A stretch of 14,960 nucleotides of DNA from an uncultured Acetatifactor sp. (GCA_910580225.1 CAJTXE010000045.1:1-14960), one strand, 5' to 3'; positions 1 to 6,203 are shown, counted from the first letter of the stretch. Notes: generated by a model not told the origin, from the letters alone. Translations and numbers: made by a program.

Positions 1-4
1 AAAT

Positions 5-38
5 TTAGGTTAGACCCCTATAGCAGAATCTAACCTAA
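5..38. repeat. 10-bp perfect inverted repeat, 14-nt loop
   Basis: TTAGGTTAGA at 5-14 is the exact reverse complement of TCTAACCTAA at 29-38. No U-tract follows on either strand, so it is not a standard terminator. It could be a protein-binding dyad or the end of an upstream element outside the window. Confidence 0.6.
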
Positions 39-241
39 CACTTAACTAACTGACACCTGTGAACAGTAACTCAAATGCTGCAGATACAGAAAATAGCAGA
101 AATGGCCCTTGCAGCATCCGACTTTTTCTGATAAAATACGCACATGGGGTACTGCCATAACGGGTAGGCGGTCAGTCCTTCGATGCAGATGCAGAGGGGA
201 CTGCTCCTCATTGTGCCAATCTTGATAGCATACATAGATAA

Positions 242-288
242 CACAAAAAAGTGACCGCCCAAGCCAAAGGAAAAGTCACTTTTTTGTG
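242..288. terminator. Bidirectional terminator-like hairpin
   Basis: CACAAAAAAGTGAC (242-255) and GTCACTTTTTTGTG (275-288) form a perfect 14-bp inverted repeat around a 19-nt loop. The A6 and T6 runs lie inside the arms, so transcripts from either strand would carry a U-run at the 3' side of a GTGAC/GTCAC stem. This is the usual form of a bidirectional intrinsic terminator. It separates the window's left end from the acetyltransferase genes. Confidence 0.6.
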
Positions 289-426
289 ATATCTTATTTT
301 GGGCTGACCGTCTACCGGCAGTATTCCCTTTTGTCCTGGTATTGTACCATATTTATCCGCTGCTGTCAAATGCTGCGGAACGCTAAATTTACTAAAATTT
401 ACTTTCAATTTATTGGAGGGTGGGAT

Positions 427-885
427 ATGGAATTGAAGATACAAACCTATACGAAAGACAGAATACCAGATGTTTTGGATTTTGAAAGGAGACTGCGCAG
501 GGAGGAAGACTTCTGGGGGTGGGAGATCAATCAGGCTTATGTCAGCGCTGTGGAAAGGAGCTTTGATGACAGGAGTTTCGACAATGCCATTTCTCTTCTG
601 GCATATGACGACGGAAATGTGGTTGGAAGGATTGACGCTTCCCTCATTGCAAGCCGCTTTGATGGGTCAAAAAAGGCGTATCTCGACTGGATCTGCGTCA
701 TAAAAAGCAGCAGGCATCAGGGAGTGGCGCAACGGCTGTTGGAATCTTTGCGGCAAATCTTAAAGGACAGGCAAATCGACACGCTGATTGCCTTGACTGC
801 CGCCAATGAGGAGGCACAGCGCTTCTATAAGAGTGTTCCCGATTCTGTGATGAGGGATGTTGGCATTTGGATTGATATTAAGTGA
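427..885 (+). CDS. GNAT family N-acetyltransferase (1 of 4)
   Basis: This is a 152-residue protein, the usual size of a single-domain GNAT enzyme, which moves acetyl from acetyl-CoA to an amine. The acetyl-CoA loop fits R/Q-x-x-G-x-G/A as RHQGVA (residues 96-101), after the strand YLDWICVIKSS. The later NEEAQRFYKS segment (about 127-136) matches the helix that closes the fold. ATG 427 is chosen because SD GGAGGG (415-420) lies six bases upstream; an upstream in-frame ATG at 286 has no SD and starts inside the terminator hairpin. The acceptor substrate cannot be told: possibilities include antibiotics, polyamines and protein N-termini. It is cytosolic and appears to be its own transcription unit, 206 bases before the next gene. 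Confidence 0.85.
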   Translation: MELKIQTYTKDRIPDVLDFERRLRREEDFWGWEINQAYVSAVERSFDDRSFDNAISLLAYDDGNVVGRIDASLIASRFDGSKKAYLDWICVIKSSRHQGVAQRLLESLRQILKDRQIDTLIALTAANEEAQRFYKSVPDSVMRDVGIWIDIK

Positions 886-997
886 CACAAACACGAATCA
901 TGTTTTACGCTCTGGGCAAGGACTGTTTGGGATGGGGAGATGGGGTAATTTGGCATTGGAATTGAAAAACGCAGTTATCAGTTTCGGAATGCAGCTA

Positions 998-1093
998 TCA
1001 GGACAGGGATTATGAAGGGCAGAAATTGTGAAGGACAGAAATTGTGAAGGACAGAAATTGTGCAGAACAGGAATTGTGAAGGACAGGGATCAT
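998..1093 (+). repeat. Six tandem 16-bp units ending at a start codon
   Basis: Units at 998-1013, 1014-1029, 1030-1045, 1046-1061, 1062-1077 and 1078-1093 are versions of GAAGGACAGAAATTGT. Units 3 and 4 are identical; the others differ at a few positions. Each unit except the first and fifth carries GAAGG, an SD-like core. The last unit, GAAGGACAGGGATCAT, supplies the real SD (GAAGGA, 1078-1083) and the first bases of ATG 1092. A looser 20-bp duplication (GCAGTTATCA at 971-980, GCAGCTATCA at 991-1000) lies just upstream. Confidence 0.85.
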
Positions 1094-1583
1094 GGAAAAA
1101 ATAGAGATTCATTTTGGGGAAGTGGAAAACGCCATTTCCGTTATGCGTGAGGTTGCGGCCTGGGGACGGAAACAGGGATACCGTGTCTGGCCTGATGAAT
1201 GGCTGACGGCGGAAGAACTGCTTACTCCCGATGCCCAACCGGAGAATTTCTGCATTGGTACAATTGACGGGGAAATTGCCTGCGGCTTCATTCTGCAGTG
1301 GACGGATGCAGTTTACTGGCCCAATGCCCCCGAACAGGAAGCCGCCTACCTGCATAAATTCTGTGTTCTGCGCAGATTTGCAGGGAGGGGCATGACAAAA
1401 CTGGTTACGGAAGCAATCCGGTCAGAGTGCCGCAGGCGCGGCATCCGGTACATCCGATTGGACACCGGGTTGGATGAAAAGGCGGTCAGAAAGATTTACC
1501 TGAAAGTCGGTTATAAAATTGTGGATATTCTTGATTATCCCAATGGCCGCTCTATGGCATTATATGAGATGGAGGTAGACTGA
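1092..1583 (+). CDS. GNAT family N-acetyltransferase (2 of 4)
   Basis: This 163-residue protein is a single-domain GNAT acetyltransferase. The acetyl-CoA loop is RFAGRG (residues 95-100), directly after the beta-4 strand AYLHKFCVLR. The segment DEKAVRKIYLKVGYK (about 128-142) matches the C-terminal 'x-x-A-x-x-x-Y-x-x-x-G-F/Y' motif of the family. ATG 1092 is supported by SD GAAGGA (1078-1083), which sits in the last unit of a 16-bp tandem repeat. The gene ends in TGA immediately followed by the ATG of the next acetyltransferase, so the two are probably co-transcribed and translationally coupled. The acceptor substrate is unknown. Changes in repeat number could alter the spacing or number of SD-like sites upstream (inference). 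Confidence 0.85.
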   Translation: MEKIEIHFGEVENAISVMREVAAWGRKQGYRVWPDEWLTAEELLTPDAQPENFCIGTIDGEIACGFILQWTDAVYWPNAPEQEAAYLHKFCVLRRFAGRGMTKLVTEAIRSECRRRGIRYIRLDTGLDEKAVRKIYLKVGYKIVDILDYPNGRSMALYEMEVD

Positions 1584-2015
1584 ATGGTACGCATTGCCAC
1601 AGAACAGGATGCAGCGCAATTACAGATGTTGAATAACGAGTTTAACGGTGAGGGCGAAACCACACTGGAAAACATAAGGGCCTCCCTCACTGCCAACAGG
1701 CAGGAGGTGGTCATTGTCGATGAGGACCAGGGGGAACTCACCGGTTTTGTGTGCGTTCAACTGAAAAAGTCTTTCTGCTATGACGACTATATGCCGGAGA
1801 TCACCGAGGTGTATGTAAAACCGCAGCACAGGCGGTCTGGAATTGCAGGGGCAATGATCGCTTATGCAGAACAATACTGCCAAAAGCATTATCTGCTCCA
1901 TAAATTTGAGCTGCTTACCGGAGCGGAGAACACGGCGGCCCGGACCGCTTACACAACCTTCGGTTACCGCGAGGACGGCGAGATACATCTTGCAAAAAGA
2001 CTTTCCGGGAAATAA
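1584..2015 (+). CDS. GNAT family N-acetyltransferase (3 of 4)
   Basis: This is a 143-residue single-domain GNAT enzyme. The strand ITEVYVKPQ is followed by the acetyl-CoA loop RRSGIA (residues 83-88). ENTAARTAYTTFGY (about 115-128) is the closing family motif. ATG 1584 begins on the base after the stop codon of the preceding acetyltransferase, and its SD GGAGG (1571-1575) is inside that gene, which points to translational coupling. The two proteins are not near-copies by eye, so this is a pair of different acyltransferases rather than a recent duplication. The substrate is unknown; protein, aminoglycoside or other amine acceptors all remain possible. Confidence 0.87.
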   Translation: MVRIATEQDAAQLQMLNNEFNGEGETTLENIRASLTANRQEVVIVDEDQGELTGFVCVQLKKSFCYDDYMPEITEVYVKPQHRRSGIAGAMIAYAEQYCQKHYLLHKFELLTGAENTAARTAYTTFGYREDGEIHLAKRLSGK

Positions 2016-2091
2016 AACTGCAACCGTATTTGGCCGTTGGCTCTGTCAAGTTTCATTGATGATGAGTGATTAATTTTTGGGAGAAACATAG

Positions 2092-2553
2092 ATGAAAGAA
2101 ATAATGGCTTATGAAATGATTTATAATAAAGGATTGAAGTATCACAATGACATAATATGTGTTTCTTTTCAAAAAGAATATTGGAATGAATATATGAAAA
2201 TATATAATGAATGTTTTTACAAAATGAGAAAAGCGTTAGAAGTTGAGCCAATAAATTTTTATTATGATTATTCCCAAATTAAAGATAAAATAAAGGATAT
2301 TTTCCTTTATTTGCAAAATGGAGTAATAGTAGGTGCTGTTTCTTGTTATGAAAATGAGTTAGATGATTTAATTGTTGAGAAATCGTTTCAAGGACAGGGT
2401 ATAGGACAAAAATTATTGTTATGGGGAATGAATCATATAAAGGAACAAGGCTATGAAGAAATTATTTTGCATGTAGCTGAATGGAATCAAAATGCAGTGA
2501 AGTTGTATTTGAAAAATGGATTTAGCATTAAGAAAAGAGAGAGGGTGCGTTAA
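2092..2553 (+). CDS. GNAT family N-acetyltransferase (4 of 4), AT-rich
   Basis: This 153-residue GNAT protein carries the acetyl-CoA loop QGQGIG (residues 100-105) after DDLIVEKSF. The C-terminal helix motif is NQNAVKLYLKNGF (about 132-144). SD GGGAGA (2079-2084) precedes ATG 2092; ATG 2104 is a possible in-frame alternative. The coding sequence is visibly AT-rich, with many AAA, ATA, TAT and TTA codons, unlike the three acetyltransferases before it and most of the window. That suggests a different, probably horizontal, origin. The N-terminal ~70 residues, rich in Tyr and Lys, are not typical of the other three. It is 76 bases downstream of gene 3, and its stop codon lies in the left arm of an inverted repeat (2550-2586). 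The substrate is unknown. Confidence 0.83.
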   Translation: MKEIMAYEMIYNKGLKYHNDIICVSFQKEYWNEYMKIYNECFYKMRKALEVEPINFYYDYSQIKDKIKDIFLYLQNGVIVGAVSCYENELDDLIVEKSFQGQGIGQKLLLWGMNHIKEQGYEEIILHVAEWNQNAVKLYLKNGFSIKKRERVR

Positions 2554-2586
2554 AGGAAATAGTATTTTTAGCAAATTTTCCTTTAA
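2550..2586. terminator. AT-rich inverted repeat at the end of GNAT 4
   Basis: TTAAAGGAAA (2550-2559) and TTTCCTTTAA (2577-2586) form a perfect 10-bp stem with a 17-nt loop; the TAA stop (2551-2553) is in the left arm. It is a plausible end of the acetyltransferase transcript. It is AT-rich and lacks a trailing U-run, so termination is uncertain. Confidence 0.35.
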
Positions 2587-2787
2587 TGATAGTTAAAGAC
2601 ATGGTGCCAGCACCATATAATAAGGACATTAAGGAGAAAATATGTGCCGGATTTGTTACGCATTAGCGTTTTAGAATACCTTATTTTACAAGGCATTTGA
2701 AGCATGGGTATGATGTGGAGGATATTTTATATATTTATTTTCAAAAACGGCTTTTATTGCGTAACATTTCAAAAATGGGTTGCTAAA
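2554..2787. other. AT-rich intergenic stretch with possible remnants
   Basis: No complete gene is supported. A ten-codon open frame (2642-2674, ending TAG) has a good SD, AAGGAG at 2631-2636, and would encode MCRICYALAF. ATGGTG CCAG CACCAT at 2601-2616 is a small hairpin. The low G+C continues that of the adjacent acetyltransferase, so the AT-rich block runs from about 2070 to 2800 and may be one imported piece. Confidence 0.3.
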
Positions 2788-2880
2788 TTACCGGGATTTG
2801 CTATAATAAATGTGTGTCACAACCAATATCATCAGCAATCCACGAACGGTATCCAGGGAACCATCCCGTTTTTTCAGCAT
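2788..2880 (-). pseudogene. N-terminal remnant of a membrane acyltransferase (acyltransferase-3-like)
   Basis: A 30-codon reading frame starts at ATG 2880 with SD AGGAGG (2888-2893), seven bases away. Its residues SLDTVRGLLMILVVTHIYY match the hallmark start of acyltransferase-3/YeiB/NodX-type membrane proteins: a basic patch, 'LD-x-x-R-G', and a hydrophobic helix ending in His. It then stops after KSR (TAA 2788-2790), whereas family members run to several hundred residues. No continuation was recognised in the following AT-rich DNA. It lies 84 bases downstream of the O-acetyltransferase gene on the same strand and was probably the last gene of that operon before truncation. The family call rests on one short motif. 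Confidence 0.5.
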
Positions 2881-2964
2881 AAAAAATCCTCCTCATGTCA
2901 AGGGTTCTTGTTTGATATTCCGTCAGCAAAATTCAGCAGGTTTTGCCTCATGGCACAATAAATT

Positions 2965-3603
2965 TTATTCCATGATGGAATTGTCCGCCAGAATATCCGG
3001 AAGATGCCGCATGCTGTCCGCCTCGGTAAGCTTCCGTATCACTCTGCATGGAACACCTGCGGCAAAGCTGCCTGCGGGAATATCCCTTGTGACCACGCTG
3101 CCTGCGCCGATGACACAGTTGTCCCCAATCGTCACACCGGGGCAGACTGTCACGGAAGCGCCGAACCAACAGTCATTGCCGATATGTACGGGCCTGGCAT
3201 AGCAGAGGGATTTTTTCTCCCCGTTTGCCGTCAGCATTGTCCGGCGTTCATTGGGGAGCATGGGGTGGACAGGCGTTACAATGGTCACATTGGGACCAAA
3301 ATTGCAGTTATCCCCTATGGTGACTTCGGCATCGTCCTGGATTGTCAGGTTGAAATTTCCGAAGAAATTTCTGCCGATTTTCGTGTGTTTTCCATAGTGA
3401 AACGCAATGGGACCCTGGATACGCCCGCCTTCTCCGAGTTCGCCGATGATTTGGGAAAGGATTTCCGCCCGTTTTTCTTCCTCATCCTCATATGTATTGT
3501 TATAGTCTACATTCAAATTGTGGGTTTTCAGTTTGATTGCCTTTAATTCGGGATCGGCGGGGCTGAACAAAATCCCTGCATTGATTTTTTCTTCTTCTCG
3601 CAT
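2965..3603 (-). CDS. Maltose/galactoside-type O-acetyltransferase (left-handed beta-helix)
   Basis: This 212-residue enzyme is expected to transfer acetyl from acetyl-CoA to a sugar hydroxyl. The N-terminus MREEEKINAGILFSPADPEL matches the 'maltose acetyltransferase' cap ('E-K-x-x-x-G-x-x-Y/F-x-x-x-D-P-E-L'). It is followed by hexapeptide repeats such as KIGRNF, TIGDNC and VTIGDN that build a left-handed parallel beta-helix. The likely catalytic His is His113 in TIVTPVHPM. The ending GVPCRVIRKL is the usual family end. Start 3603 is chosen because it matches the family N-terminus and has GGAGG upstream (about 11 bases). An in-frame ATG at 3645 would add 14 atypical residues. It lies 46 bases after the GyrI-like gene on the same strand, probably in one operon. 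The sugar acceptor is unknown. Confidence 0.88.
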   Translation of the reverse strand: MREEEKINAGILFSPADPELKAIKLKTHNLNVDYNNTYEDEEEKRAEILSQIIGELGEGGRIQGPIAFHYGKHTKIGRNFFGNFNLTIQDDAEVTIGDNCNFGPNVTIVTPVHPMLPNERRTMLTANGEKKSLCYARPVHIGNDCWFGASVTVCPGVTIGDNCVIGAGSVVTRDIPAGSFAAGVPCRVIRKLTEADSMRHLPDILADNSIME

Positions 3604-3649
3604 GTCTGCATTTTCCTCCCTGTTGTGTAATTGCGGTAAAACCATATTT

Positions 3650-4165
3650 TTACGCTGTTTTCTTTTTTACTGCACAATAAGCATAGCAGGATTTACTGCC
3701 GTAATATTCAAATTCATAGCTCACAGGTGACAGGGCTTCATAGCCGTTCTTCTCCGCCAGCTCATGAATCGGCCCATACAGCTCAAACACGCCGCATTGT
3801 TCTTTCCCCAACAGCTTTTCGGGGATTTCTGCGCTGTCATAGTGAACGCGGATATACAGGGAAGCCGGGGTTTTATACAAGTCATACCGTTTATCCTGTT
3901 CCTCTGCTGCAACCTGCTGCATGAACATAATTCCGCGGGGCACATCTCCGCCGGGCCAATAGCCGATACTTAGGCAGCCGCTCCAGTCAGGGCTTACAAG
4001 CTCTCGTTTTTCTGCTGATATAAGAGCCTGATATCTGGCAAGCAGTCCTTCAATATCCGGTTCAGCCGTCAAATCGGCGGCATAACCCAGTGCGCCGCAC
4101 CATATGGTCTCTTCTTTTTTTACAATGTCAAACCGAATACCTTTGTCAAAAATTACGTCAGTCAA
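3650..4165 (-). CDS. GyrI-like / AraC-effector-binding-domain protein (stand-alone)
   Basis: This 171-residue protein has the pattern of the GyrI-like small-molecule-binding domain. It has an early beta strand with WCGALGYA, then DIEGLLARYQALI, the SIGYWP-GG-DVPRGIMFMQQV segment, and a late FELYGPIHELAEKNGYEALSP followed by YEFEYYG. This domain binds small, often cationic or hydrophobic ligands; no DNA-binding domain is attached here. TTG 4165 is the proposed start, with SD GGGAGA five bases or fewer upstream. An ATG in the same frame 15 codons upstream (4210) has a better SD but meets a TAA after four codons. The downstream sugar O-acetyltransferase and acyltransferase remnant suggest a ligand-modification operon (inference). 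A second domain of this family is in the MerR regulator at 6665-7480. Confidence 0.72.
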   Translation of the reverse strand: MTDVIFDKGIRFDIVKKEETIWCGALGYAADLTAEPDIEGLLARYQALISAEKRELVSPDWSGCLSIGYWPGGDVPRGIMFMQQVAAEEQDKRYDLYKTPASLYIRVHYDSAEIPEKLLGKEQCGVFELYGPIHELAEKNGYEALSPVSYEFEYYGSKSCYAYCAVKKKTA

Positions 4166-4195
4166 TGTTTCTCCCGGGAATAGGAAAATTTGTTC

Positions 4196-4210
4196 TTAGT
4201 CAAATGTCAT
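4196..4210 (-). other. Four-codon leader minigene MTFD in frame with the GyrI-like gene
   Basis: ATG 4210 has a very strong SD, AAGGAGG (4218-4224), with an ideal seven-base spacing, yet the frame reads only M-T-F-D before TAA (4196-4198). The TAA is exactly 11 codons upstream of, and in frame with, the TTG start of the GyrI-like protein. The frame is also open upstream of the ATG back to 4351. It may be a regulatory minigene, or a nonsense mutation that cut off an earlier ATG start. Confidence 0.45.
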
Positions 4211-4306
4211 AGCCAGTCCTCCTTCGTTTTCCTGTATGATTCCTGCTTTTTTGATGAAATTCACGACTCTTGGAAGGCATAATTTGCTGATATCTGCCCA
4301 ATTGGG

Positions 4307-4338
4307 TGGCAACCGCTTTCCTTTTTCAATGGGTTGCC
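4307..4338 (-). promoter_or_regulatory. Leader hairpin before the GyrI-like operon
   Basis: GGCAACC (4307-4313) and GGTTGCC (4332-4338) make a perfect 7-bp stem with an 18-nt loop, near the 5' end of the predicted leader RNA. The self-complementary CCCAATTGGG (4296-4305) lies next to it. A role in regulation is inference. Confidence 0.35.
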
Positions 4339-4353
4339 CTTTATTTGTATTTC

Positions 4354-4381
4354 ATTTTAATGGGTTTTCTGCTGCAGTCAA
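4354..4381 (-). promoter_or_regulatory. Sigma-A promoter for the GyrI-like / O-acetyltransferase operon
   Basis: On the minus strand, -35 TTGACT (4376-4381) is followed by a 16-bp spacer and -10 TAAAAT (4354-4359). Transcription would start near 4347, giving a leader of roughly 180 nt before the TTG start at 4165. That leader contains the MTFD minigene. Confidence 0.55.
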
Positions 4382-4767
4382 GTCTTTTCTGTCTTTTAGA
4401 TGTTCGATTTTTTAGAGTTCTGTCAAAGGAATTCCATATTCCCTCAAGAAATTCTGCCTGATGTATCAAGAAAGATGAATGGTATGCGAGAGAGGCAGTG
4501 ATAAAATATAAAAAAGCGGCGGATGGACAGATAGAGGGCTGCGTTCCTGAAAGAGAGTATCCCGGCCCAGGCAGATGGTGGAAAAAATTTGGCCGGGATT
4601 TGCAATGGAAAAAAATGCCCGGATGTGGTAAAATGGAACAGACAGCAGCGGCAAAAGGCCGGAACGCCACGGAGCGGCCGGAACGATAATTTTGTGTTTG
4701 TAAAGTCAAAAGACAGGCGTTGTGAGGGTGTATTTGCGAAAGCGCTTGAAAAAAGGAGACTTGAACG
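4382..4767. other. Gene-less stretch before the HExxH gene
   Basis: No supported gene. It contains a perfect 9-bp G+C-rich inverted repeat, ATCCCGGCC (4559-4567) with GGCCGGGAT (4591-4599), loop 23 nt. It also has a 10-bp direct repeat, GGCCGGAACG (4657-4666 and 4676-4685). No convincing sigma-A promoter was found. The right end holds the SD AAGGAG of the next gene. Confidence 0.5.
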
Positions 4768-5550
4768 ATGGAGCTGAAATTTTGTTATCCCGGGGTGGGC
4801 TACAGTGTGGAGAGTATTCTGGAATTTACGAAGGAAGGGCAGACAGGCTTCTGGAGCGAACCGGTTTTTTTCTTTTTTCCGCAGATTGACAGGGAAGGAT
4901 TTTTGTCAGGCACAACAGAAGACAGGCGGCGGTATCTGACCGGCTTTTTTGCAGAGTATGCGGCGCAGATGAAAGACGAACTGGCAGAAAAGATCGAAGC
5001 TTACAATAGGCAATGGCAGGAAAACAGGGCGTCGGTTACTGCCGCATTGGAGGAAGCCTTTGATACGGATCTGACAGATGAGCTTTCGGATTTGTGTGCC
5101 AGGGTTACATTTAATCCCATTTCCCCCCGATACCTGGAAGACCATGCCTTCGATGTATTTTACCGAAACGGTCCCAAGGGCGCTCTGGGGAGTTCTCTCC
5201 ACGAAATCATACATTTTGTCTGGTTTCTTGTCTGGCAGCGTCATTTTCATGACGATCCGGGGGAATACGAGACGCCTCACCTGAAATGGATTTTCAGCGA
5301 AATGGCAGTGGAGCCGGTGATGCGGGATGAGAGACTGGCCTCTTTGAATCCTTATTATGCATCCAAATCCTGTGTATATCCCTATTTCTATACATTGGAA
5401 ATTCAGGGAGAGAAGCTGTTAGACCATCTGTATGACATGTACCGTTCCATGCCCATAGACAGGTTTATGAAATGGGGATATGATTATTGTCAGGAACATG
5501 AATCACAGATTCGGGAGCATATGGAAAAGGCTGAAAAGGGAGAGGGCTGA
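4768..5550 (+). CDS. Putative zinc metallopeptidase-like protein (HExxH), function unknown
   Basis: This 260-residue soluble protein carries HEIIH (residues 145-149), the HExxH zinc-binding and catalytic motif. A further acidic segment, SEMAVEPVM, lies about 29-33 residues later (Glu178 or Glu182). This fits a gluzincin-type third ligand. The sequence is aromatic-rich (FFFFPQI near 34-40; YYASKSCVYPYFY near 194-206) and has no signal peptide or transmembrane helix, so it probably acts in the cytosol. SD AAGGAG is about nine bases before ATG 4768. It stands alone, with 386 bases before it and 362 after. I do not recognise the family; proteolysis is inferred from the motif only. It may instead be a non-peptidase metal protein. 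Confidence 0.6.
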   Translation: MELKFCYPGVGYSVESILEFTKEGQTGFWSEPVFFFFPQIDREGFLSGTTEDRRRYLTGFFAEYAAQMKDELAEKIEAYNRQWQENRASVTAALEEAFDTDLTDELSDLCARVTFNPISPRYLEDHAFDVFYRNGPKGALGSSLHEIIHFVWFLVWQRHFHDDPGEYETPHLKWIFSEMAVEPVMRDERLASLNPYYASKSCVYPYFYTLEIQGEKLLDHLYDMYRSMPIDRFMKWGYDYCQEHESQIREHMEKAEKGEG

Positions 5551-5682
5551 CGTCCTTGTCATACAGGCAGGAGTGACGTGGCTCTGGCTGAAAAGAATCA
5601 TAATTTTGTTGTTAGATATTGTGAGTAAGATGGTATGTTTGTGCAGCAGATTGTCTAAAACCAGAATATTTTCTGAGAAACA

Positions 5683-5711
5683 TTGACAGTAAAGCATATT
5701 TCCGTTAATAT
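5683..5711 (+). promoter_or_regulatory. Near-consensus sigma-A promoter for mntA-hepT
   Basis: -35 TTGACA (5683-5688, consensus), a 17-bp spacer and -10 TAATAT (5706-5711, five of six). Transcription should begin near 5718. A second TTGACA (5711-5716) with a TAAAAT 19 bases further on lies immediately downstream and may be a weaker alternative. Confidence 0.7.
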
Positions 5712-5839
5712 TGACATATAAATAGGCCAGTGGCATAAAATGATTGGGCTGGTCGAAAAATTCTGACCCACCGGGCGGCGGGAAATTTTACTGTTGTTTT
5801 TACCTTATAGGATAGTCCGTCGCCAGATGGACACGGAAT

Positions 5840-5874
5840 AAGTAAGGCGAGTAGGGATAAAATCTCCCTTACTT
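5840..5874 (+). promoter_or_regulatory. Leader hairpin with possible alternative fold
   Basis: AAGTAAGG (5840-5847) pairs with CCTTACTT (5867-5874) over 8 bp, extended by GAG/CTC after one bulged C, and is followed by GATTTTCTT. An inner AGGGA/TCCCT stem competes for the same bases. A weak attenuator ahead of the toxin-antitoxin genes is possible. Confidence 0.4.
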
Positions 5875-5912
5875 GATTTTCTTCCACGCTAAGCTATATG
5901 AGGTGATTTAAT

Positions 5913-6203
5913 ATGCCGGATATTGATGAAATCAAGAAGATAGTTGTTCCTATCGCATATTCGTATGGGGTAAAAAGATTATATCTGTTTGGCTCCTATG
6001 CAAAAGGCACGGCAAGCGAGAAAAGTGATGTAGATTTACTTGTGGAAAAAGGCAGGCCGATGTCCTTGCTAAAACTCTCCGGAATGCGCCAGATGTTTCA
6101 GGAGGCATTGAATCTTTCGGTTGATTTAGTCACCACGGCGGGAATTGCGGATGACTTTAGGAAAGAAATAGCCGGAACGGAGATATTATTGTATGAAGAG
6201 TAA
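5913..6203 (+). CDS. mntA: MntA-type minimal nucleotidyltransferase antitoxin
   Basis: This 96-residue protein is a minimal nucleotidyltransferase of the DNA-polymerase-beta fold. It shows the exact active-site signature GSx10DxD: Gly27-Ser28, ten residues, then Asp39-Val40-Asp41 (GSYAKGTASEKSDVD). In characterised HepT-MntA pairs, this enzyme adds AMP to a tyrosine of the HEPN toxin and so blocks its RNase activity. SD GAGGTGA lies about six bases before ATG 5913. It overlaps the start of hepT by 11 bases in another frame, so the pair is translationally coupled with the antitoxin made first. A strong promoter lies 200 bases upstream. All signature residues are present, so it should be active. 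Confidence 0.9.
   Translation: MPDIDEIKKIVVPIAYSYGVKRLYLFGSYAKGTASEKSDVDLLVEKGRPMSLLKLSGMRQMFQEALNLSVDLVTTAGIADDFRKEIAGTEILLYEE

Larger units (their letters stand above)
1..426. other. Gene-less left end of the window
   Basis: I find no convincing protein gene in these 426 bases. Short open frames exist on both strands but lack an SD or a recognisable motif. The stretch holds two clear inverted repeats (5-38 and 242-288) and the SD of the first acetyltransferase at 415-420. No strong sigma-A promoter could be identified for that gene. Confidence 0.5.
5551..5912. other. Promoter and leader region of the MntA-HepT module
   Basis: No supported gene. The left half is the 3' side of the HExxH gene, without a clear terminator. 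The right half holds a near-consensus promoter (5683-5711) and a predicted ~195-nt leader. A 60-codon minus-strand open frame (5705-5887) has no SD or recognisable domain and is not called. Confidence 0.5.

Noticed and set aside
5..38. Integron attC site
   Set aside because: The GTTAGAC and ATCTAAC elements occur in the wrong order for an attC, and no integron integrase is visible; the GNAT genes are not separated by attC-like repeats.
71..262. 63-codon minus-strand frame near the left end
   Set aside because: No SD or motif, and it runs into the hairpin at 242-288; not supported as a gene.
998..1093. CRISPR array
   Set aside because: Units are 16 bp and directly adjoining, with no spacers and no cas genes.
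4196..4351. 52-codon minus-strand open frame upstream of the GyrI-like gene as a gene fragment
   Set aside because: It is open and reads through the MTFD minigene, but I do not recognise its residues, and a sigma-A promoter directly upstream makes it more likely leader RNA. It is kept only as context for the minigene.
5705..5887. 60-codon minus-strand frame over the mntA leader
   Set aside because: It overlaps the promoter and leader hairpin, lacks an SD and has no recognised domain. It might be part of a dispersed non-coding repeat, which I cannot test here.
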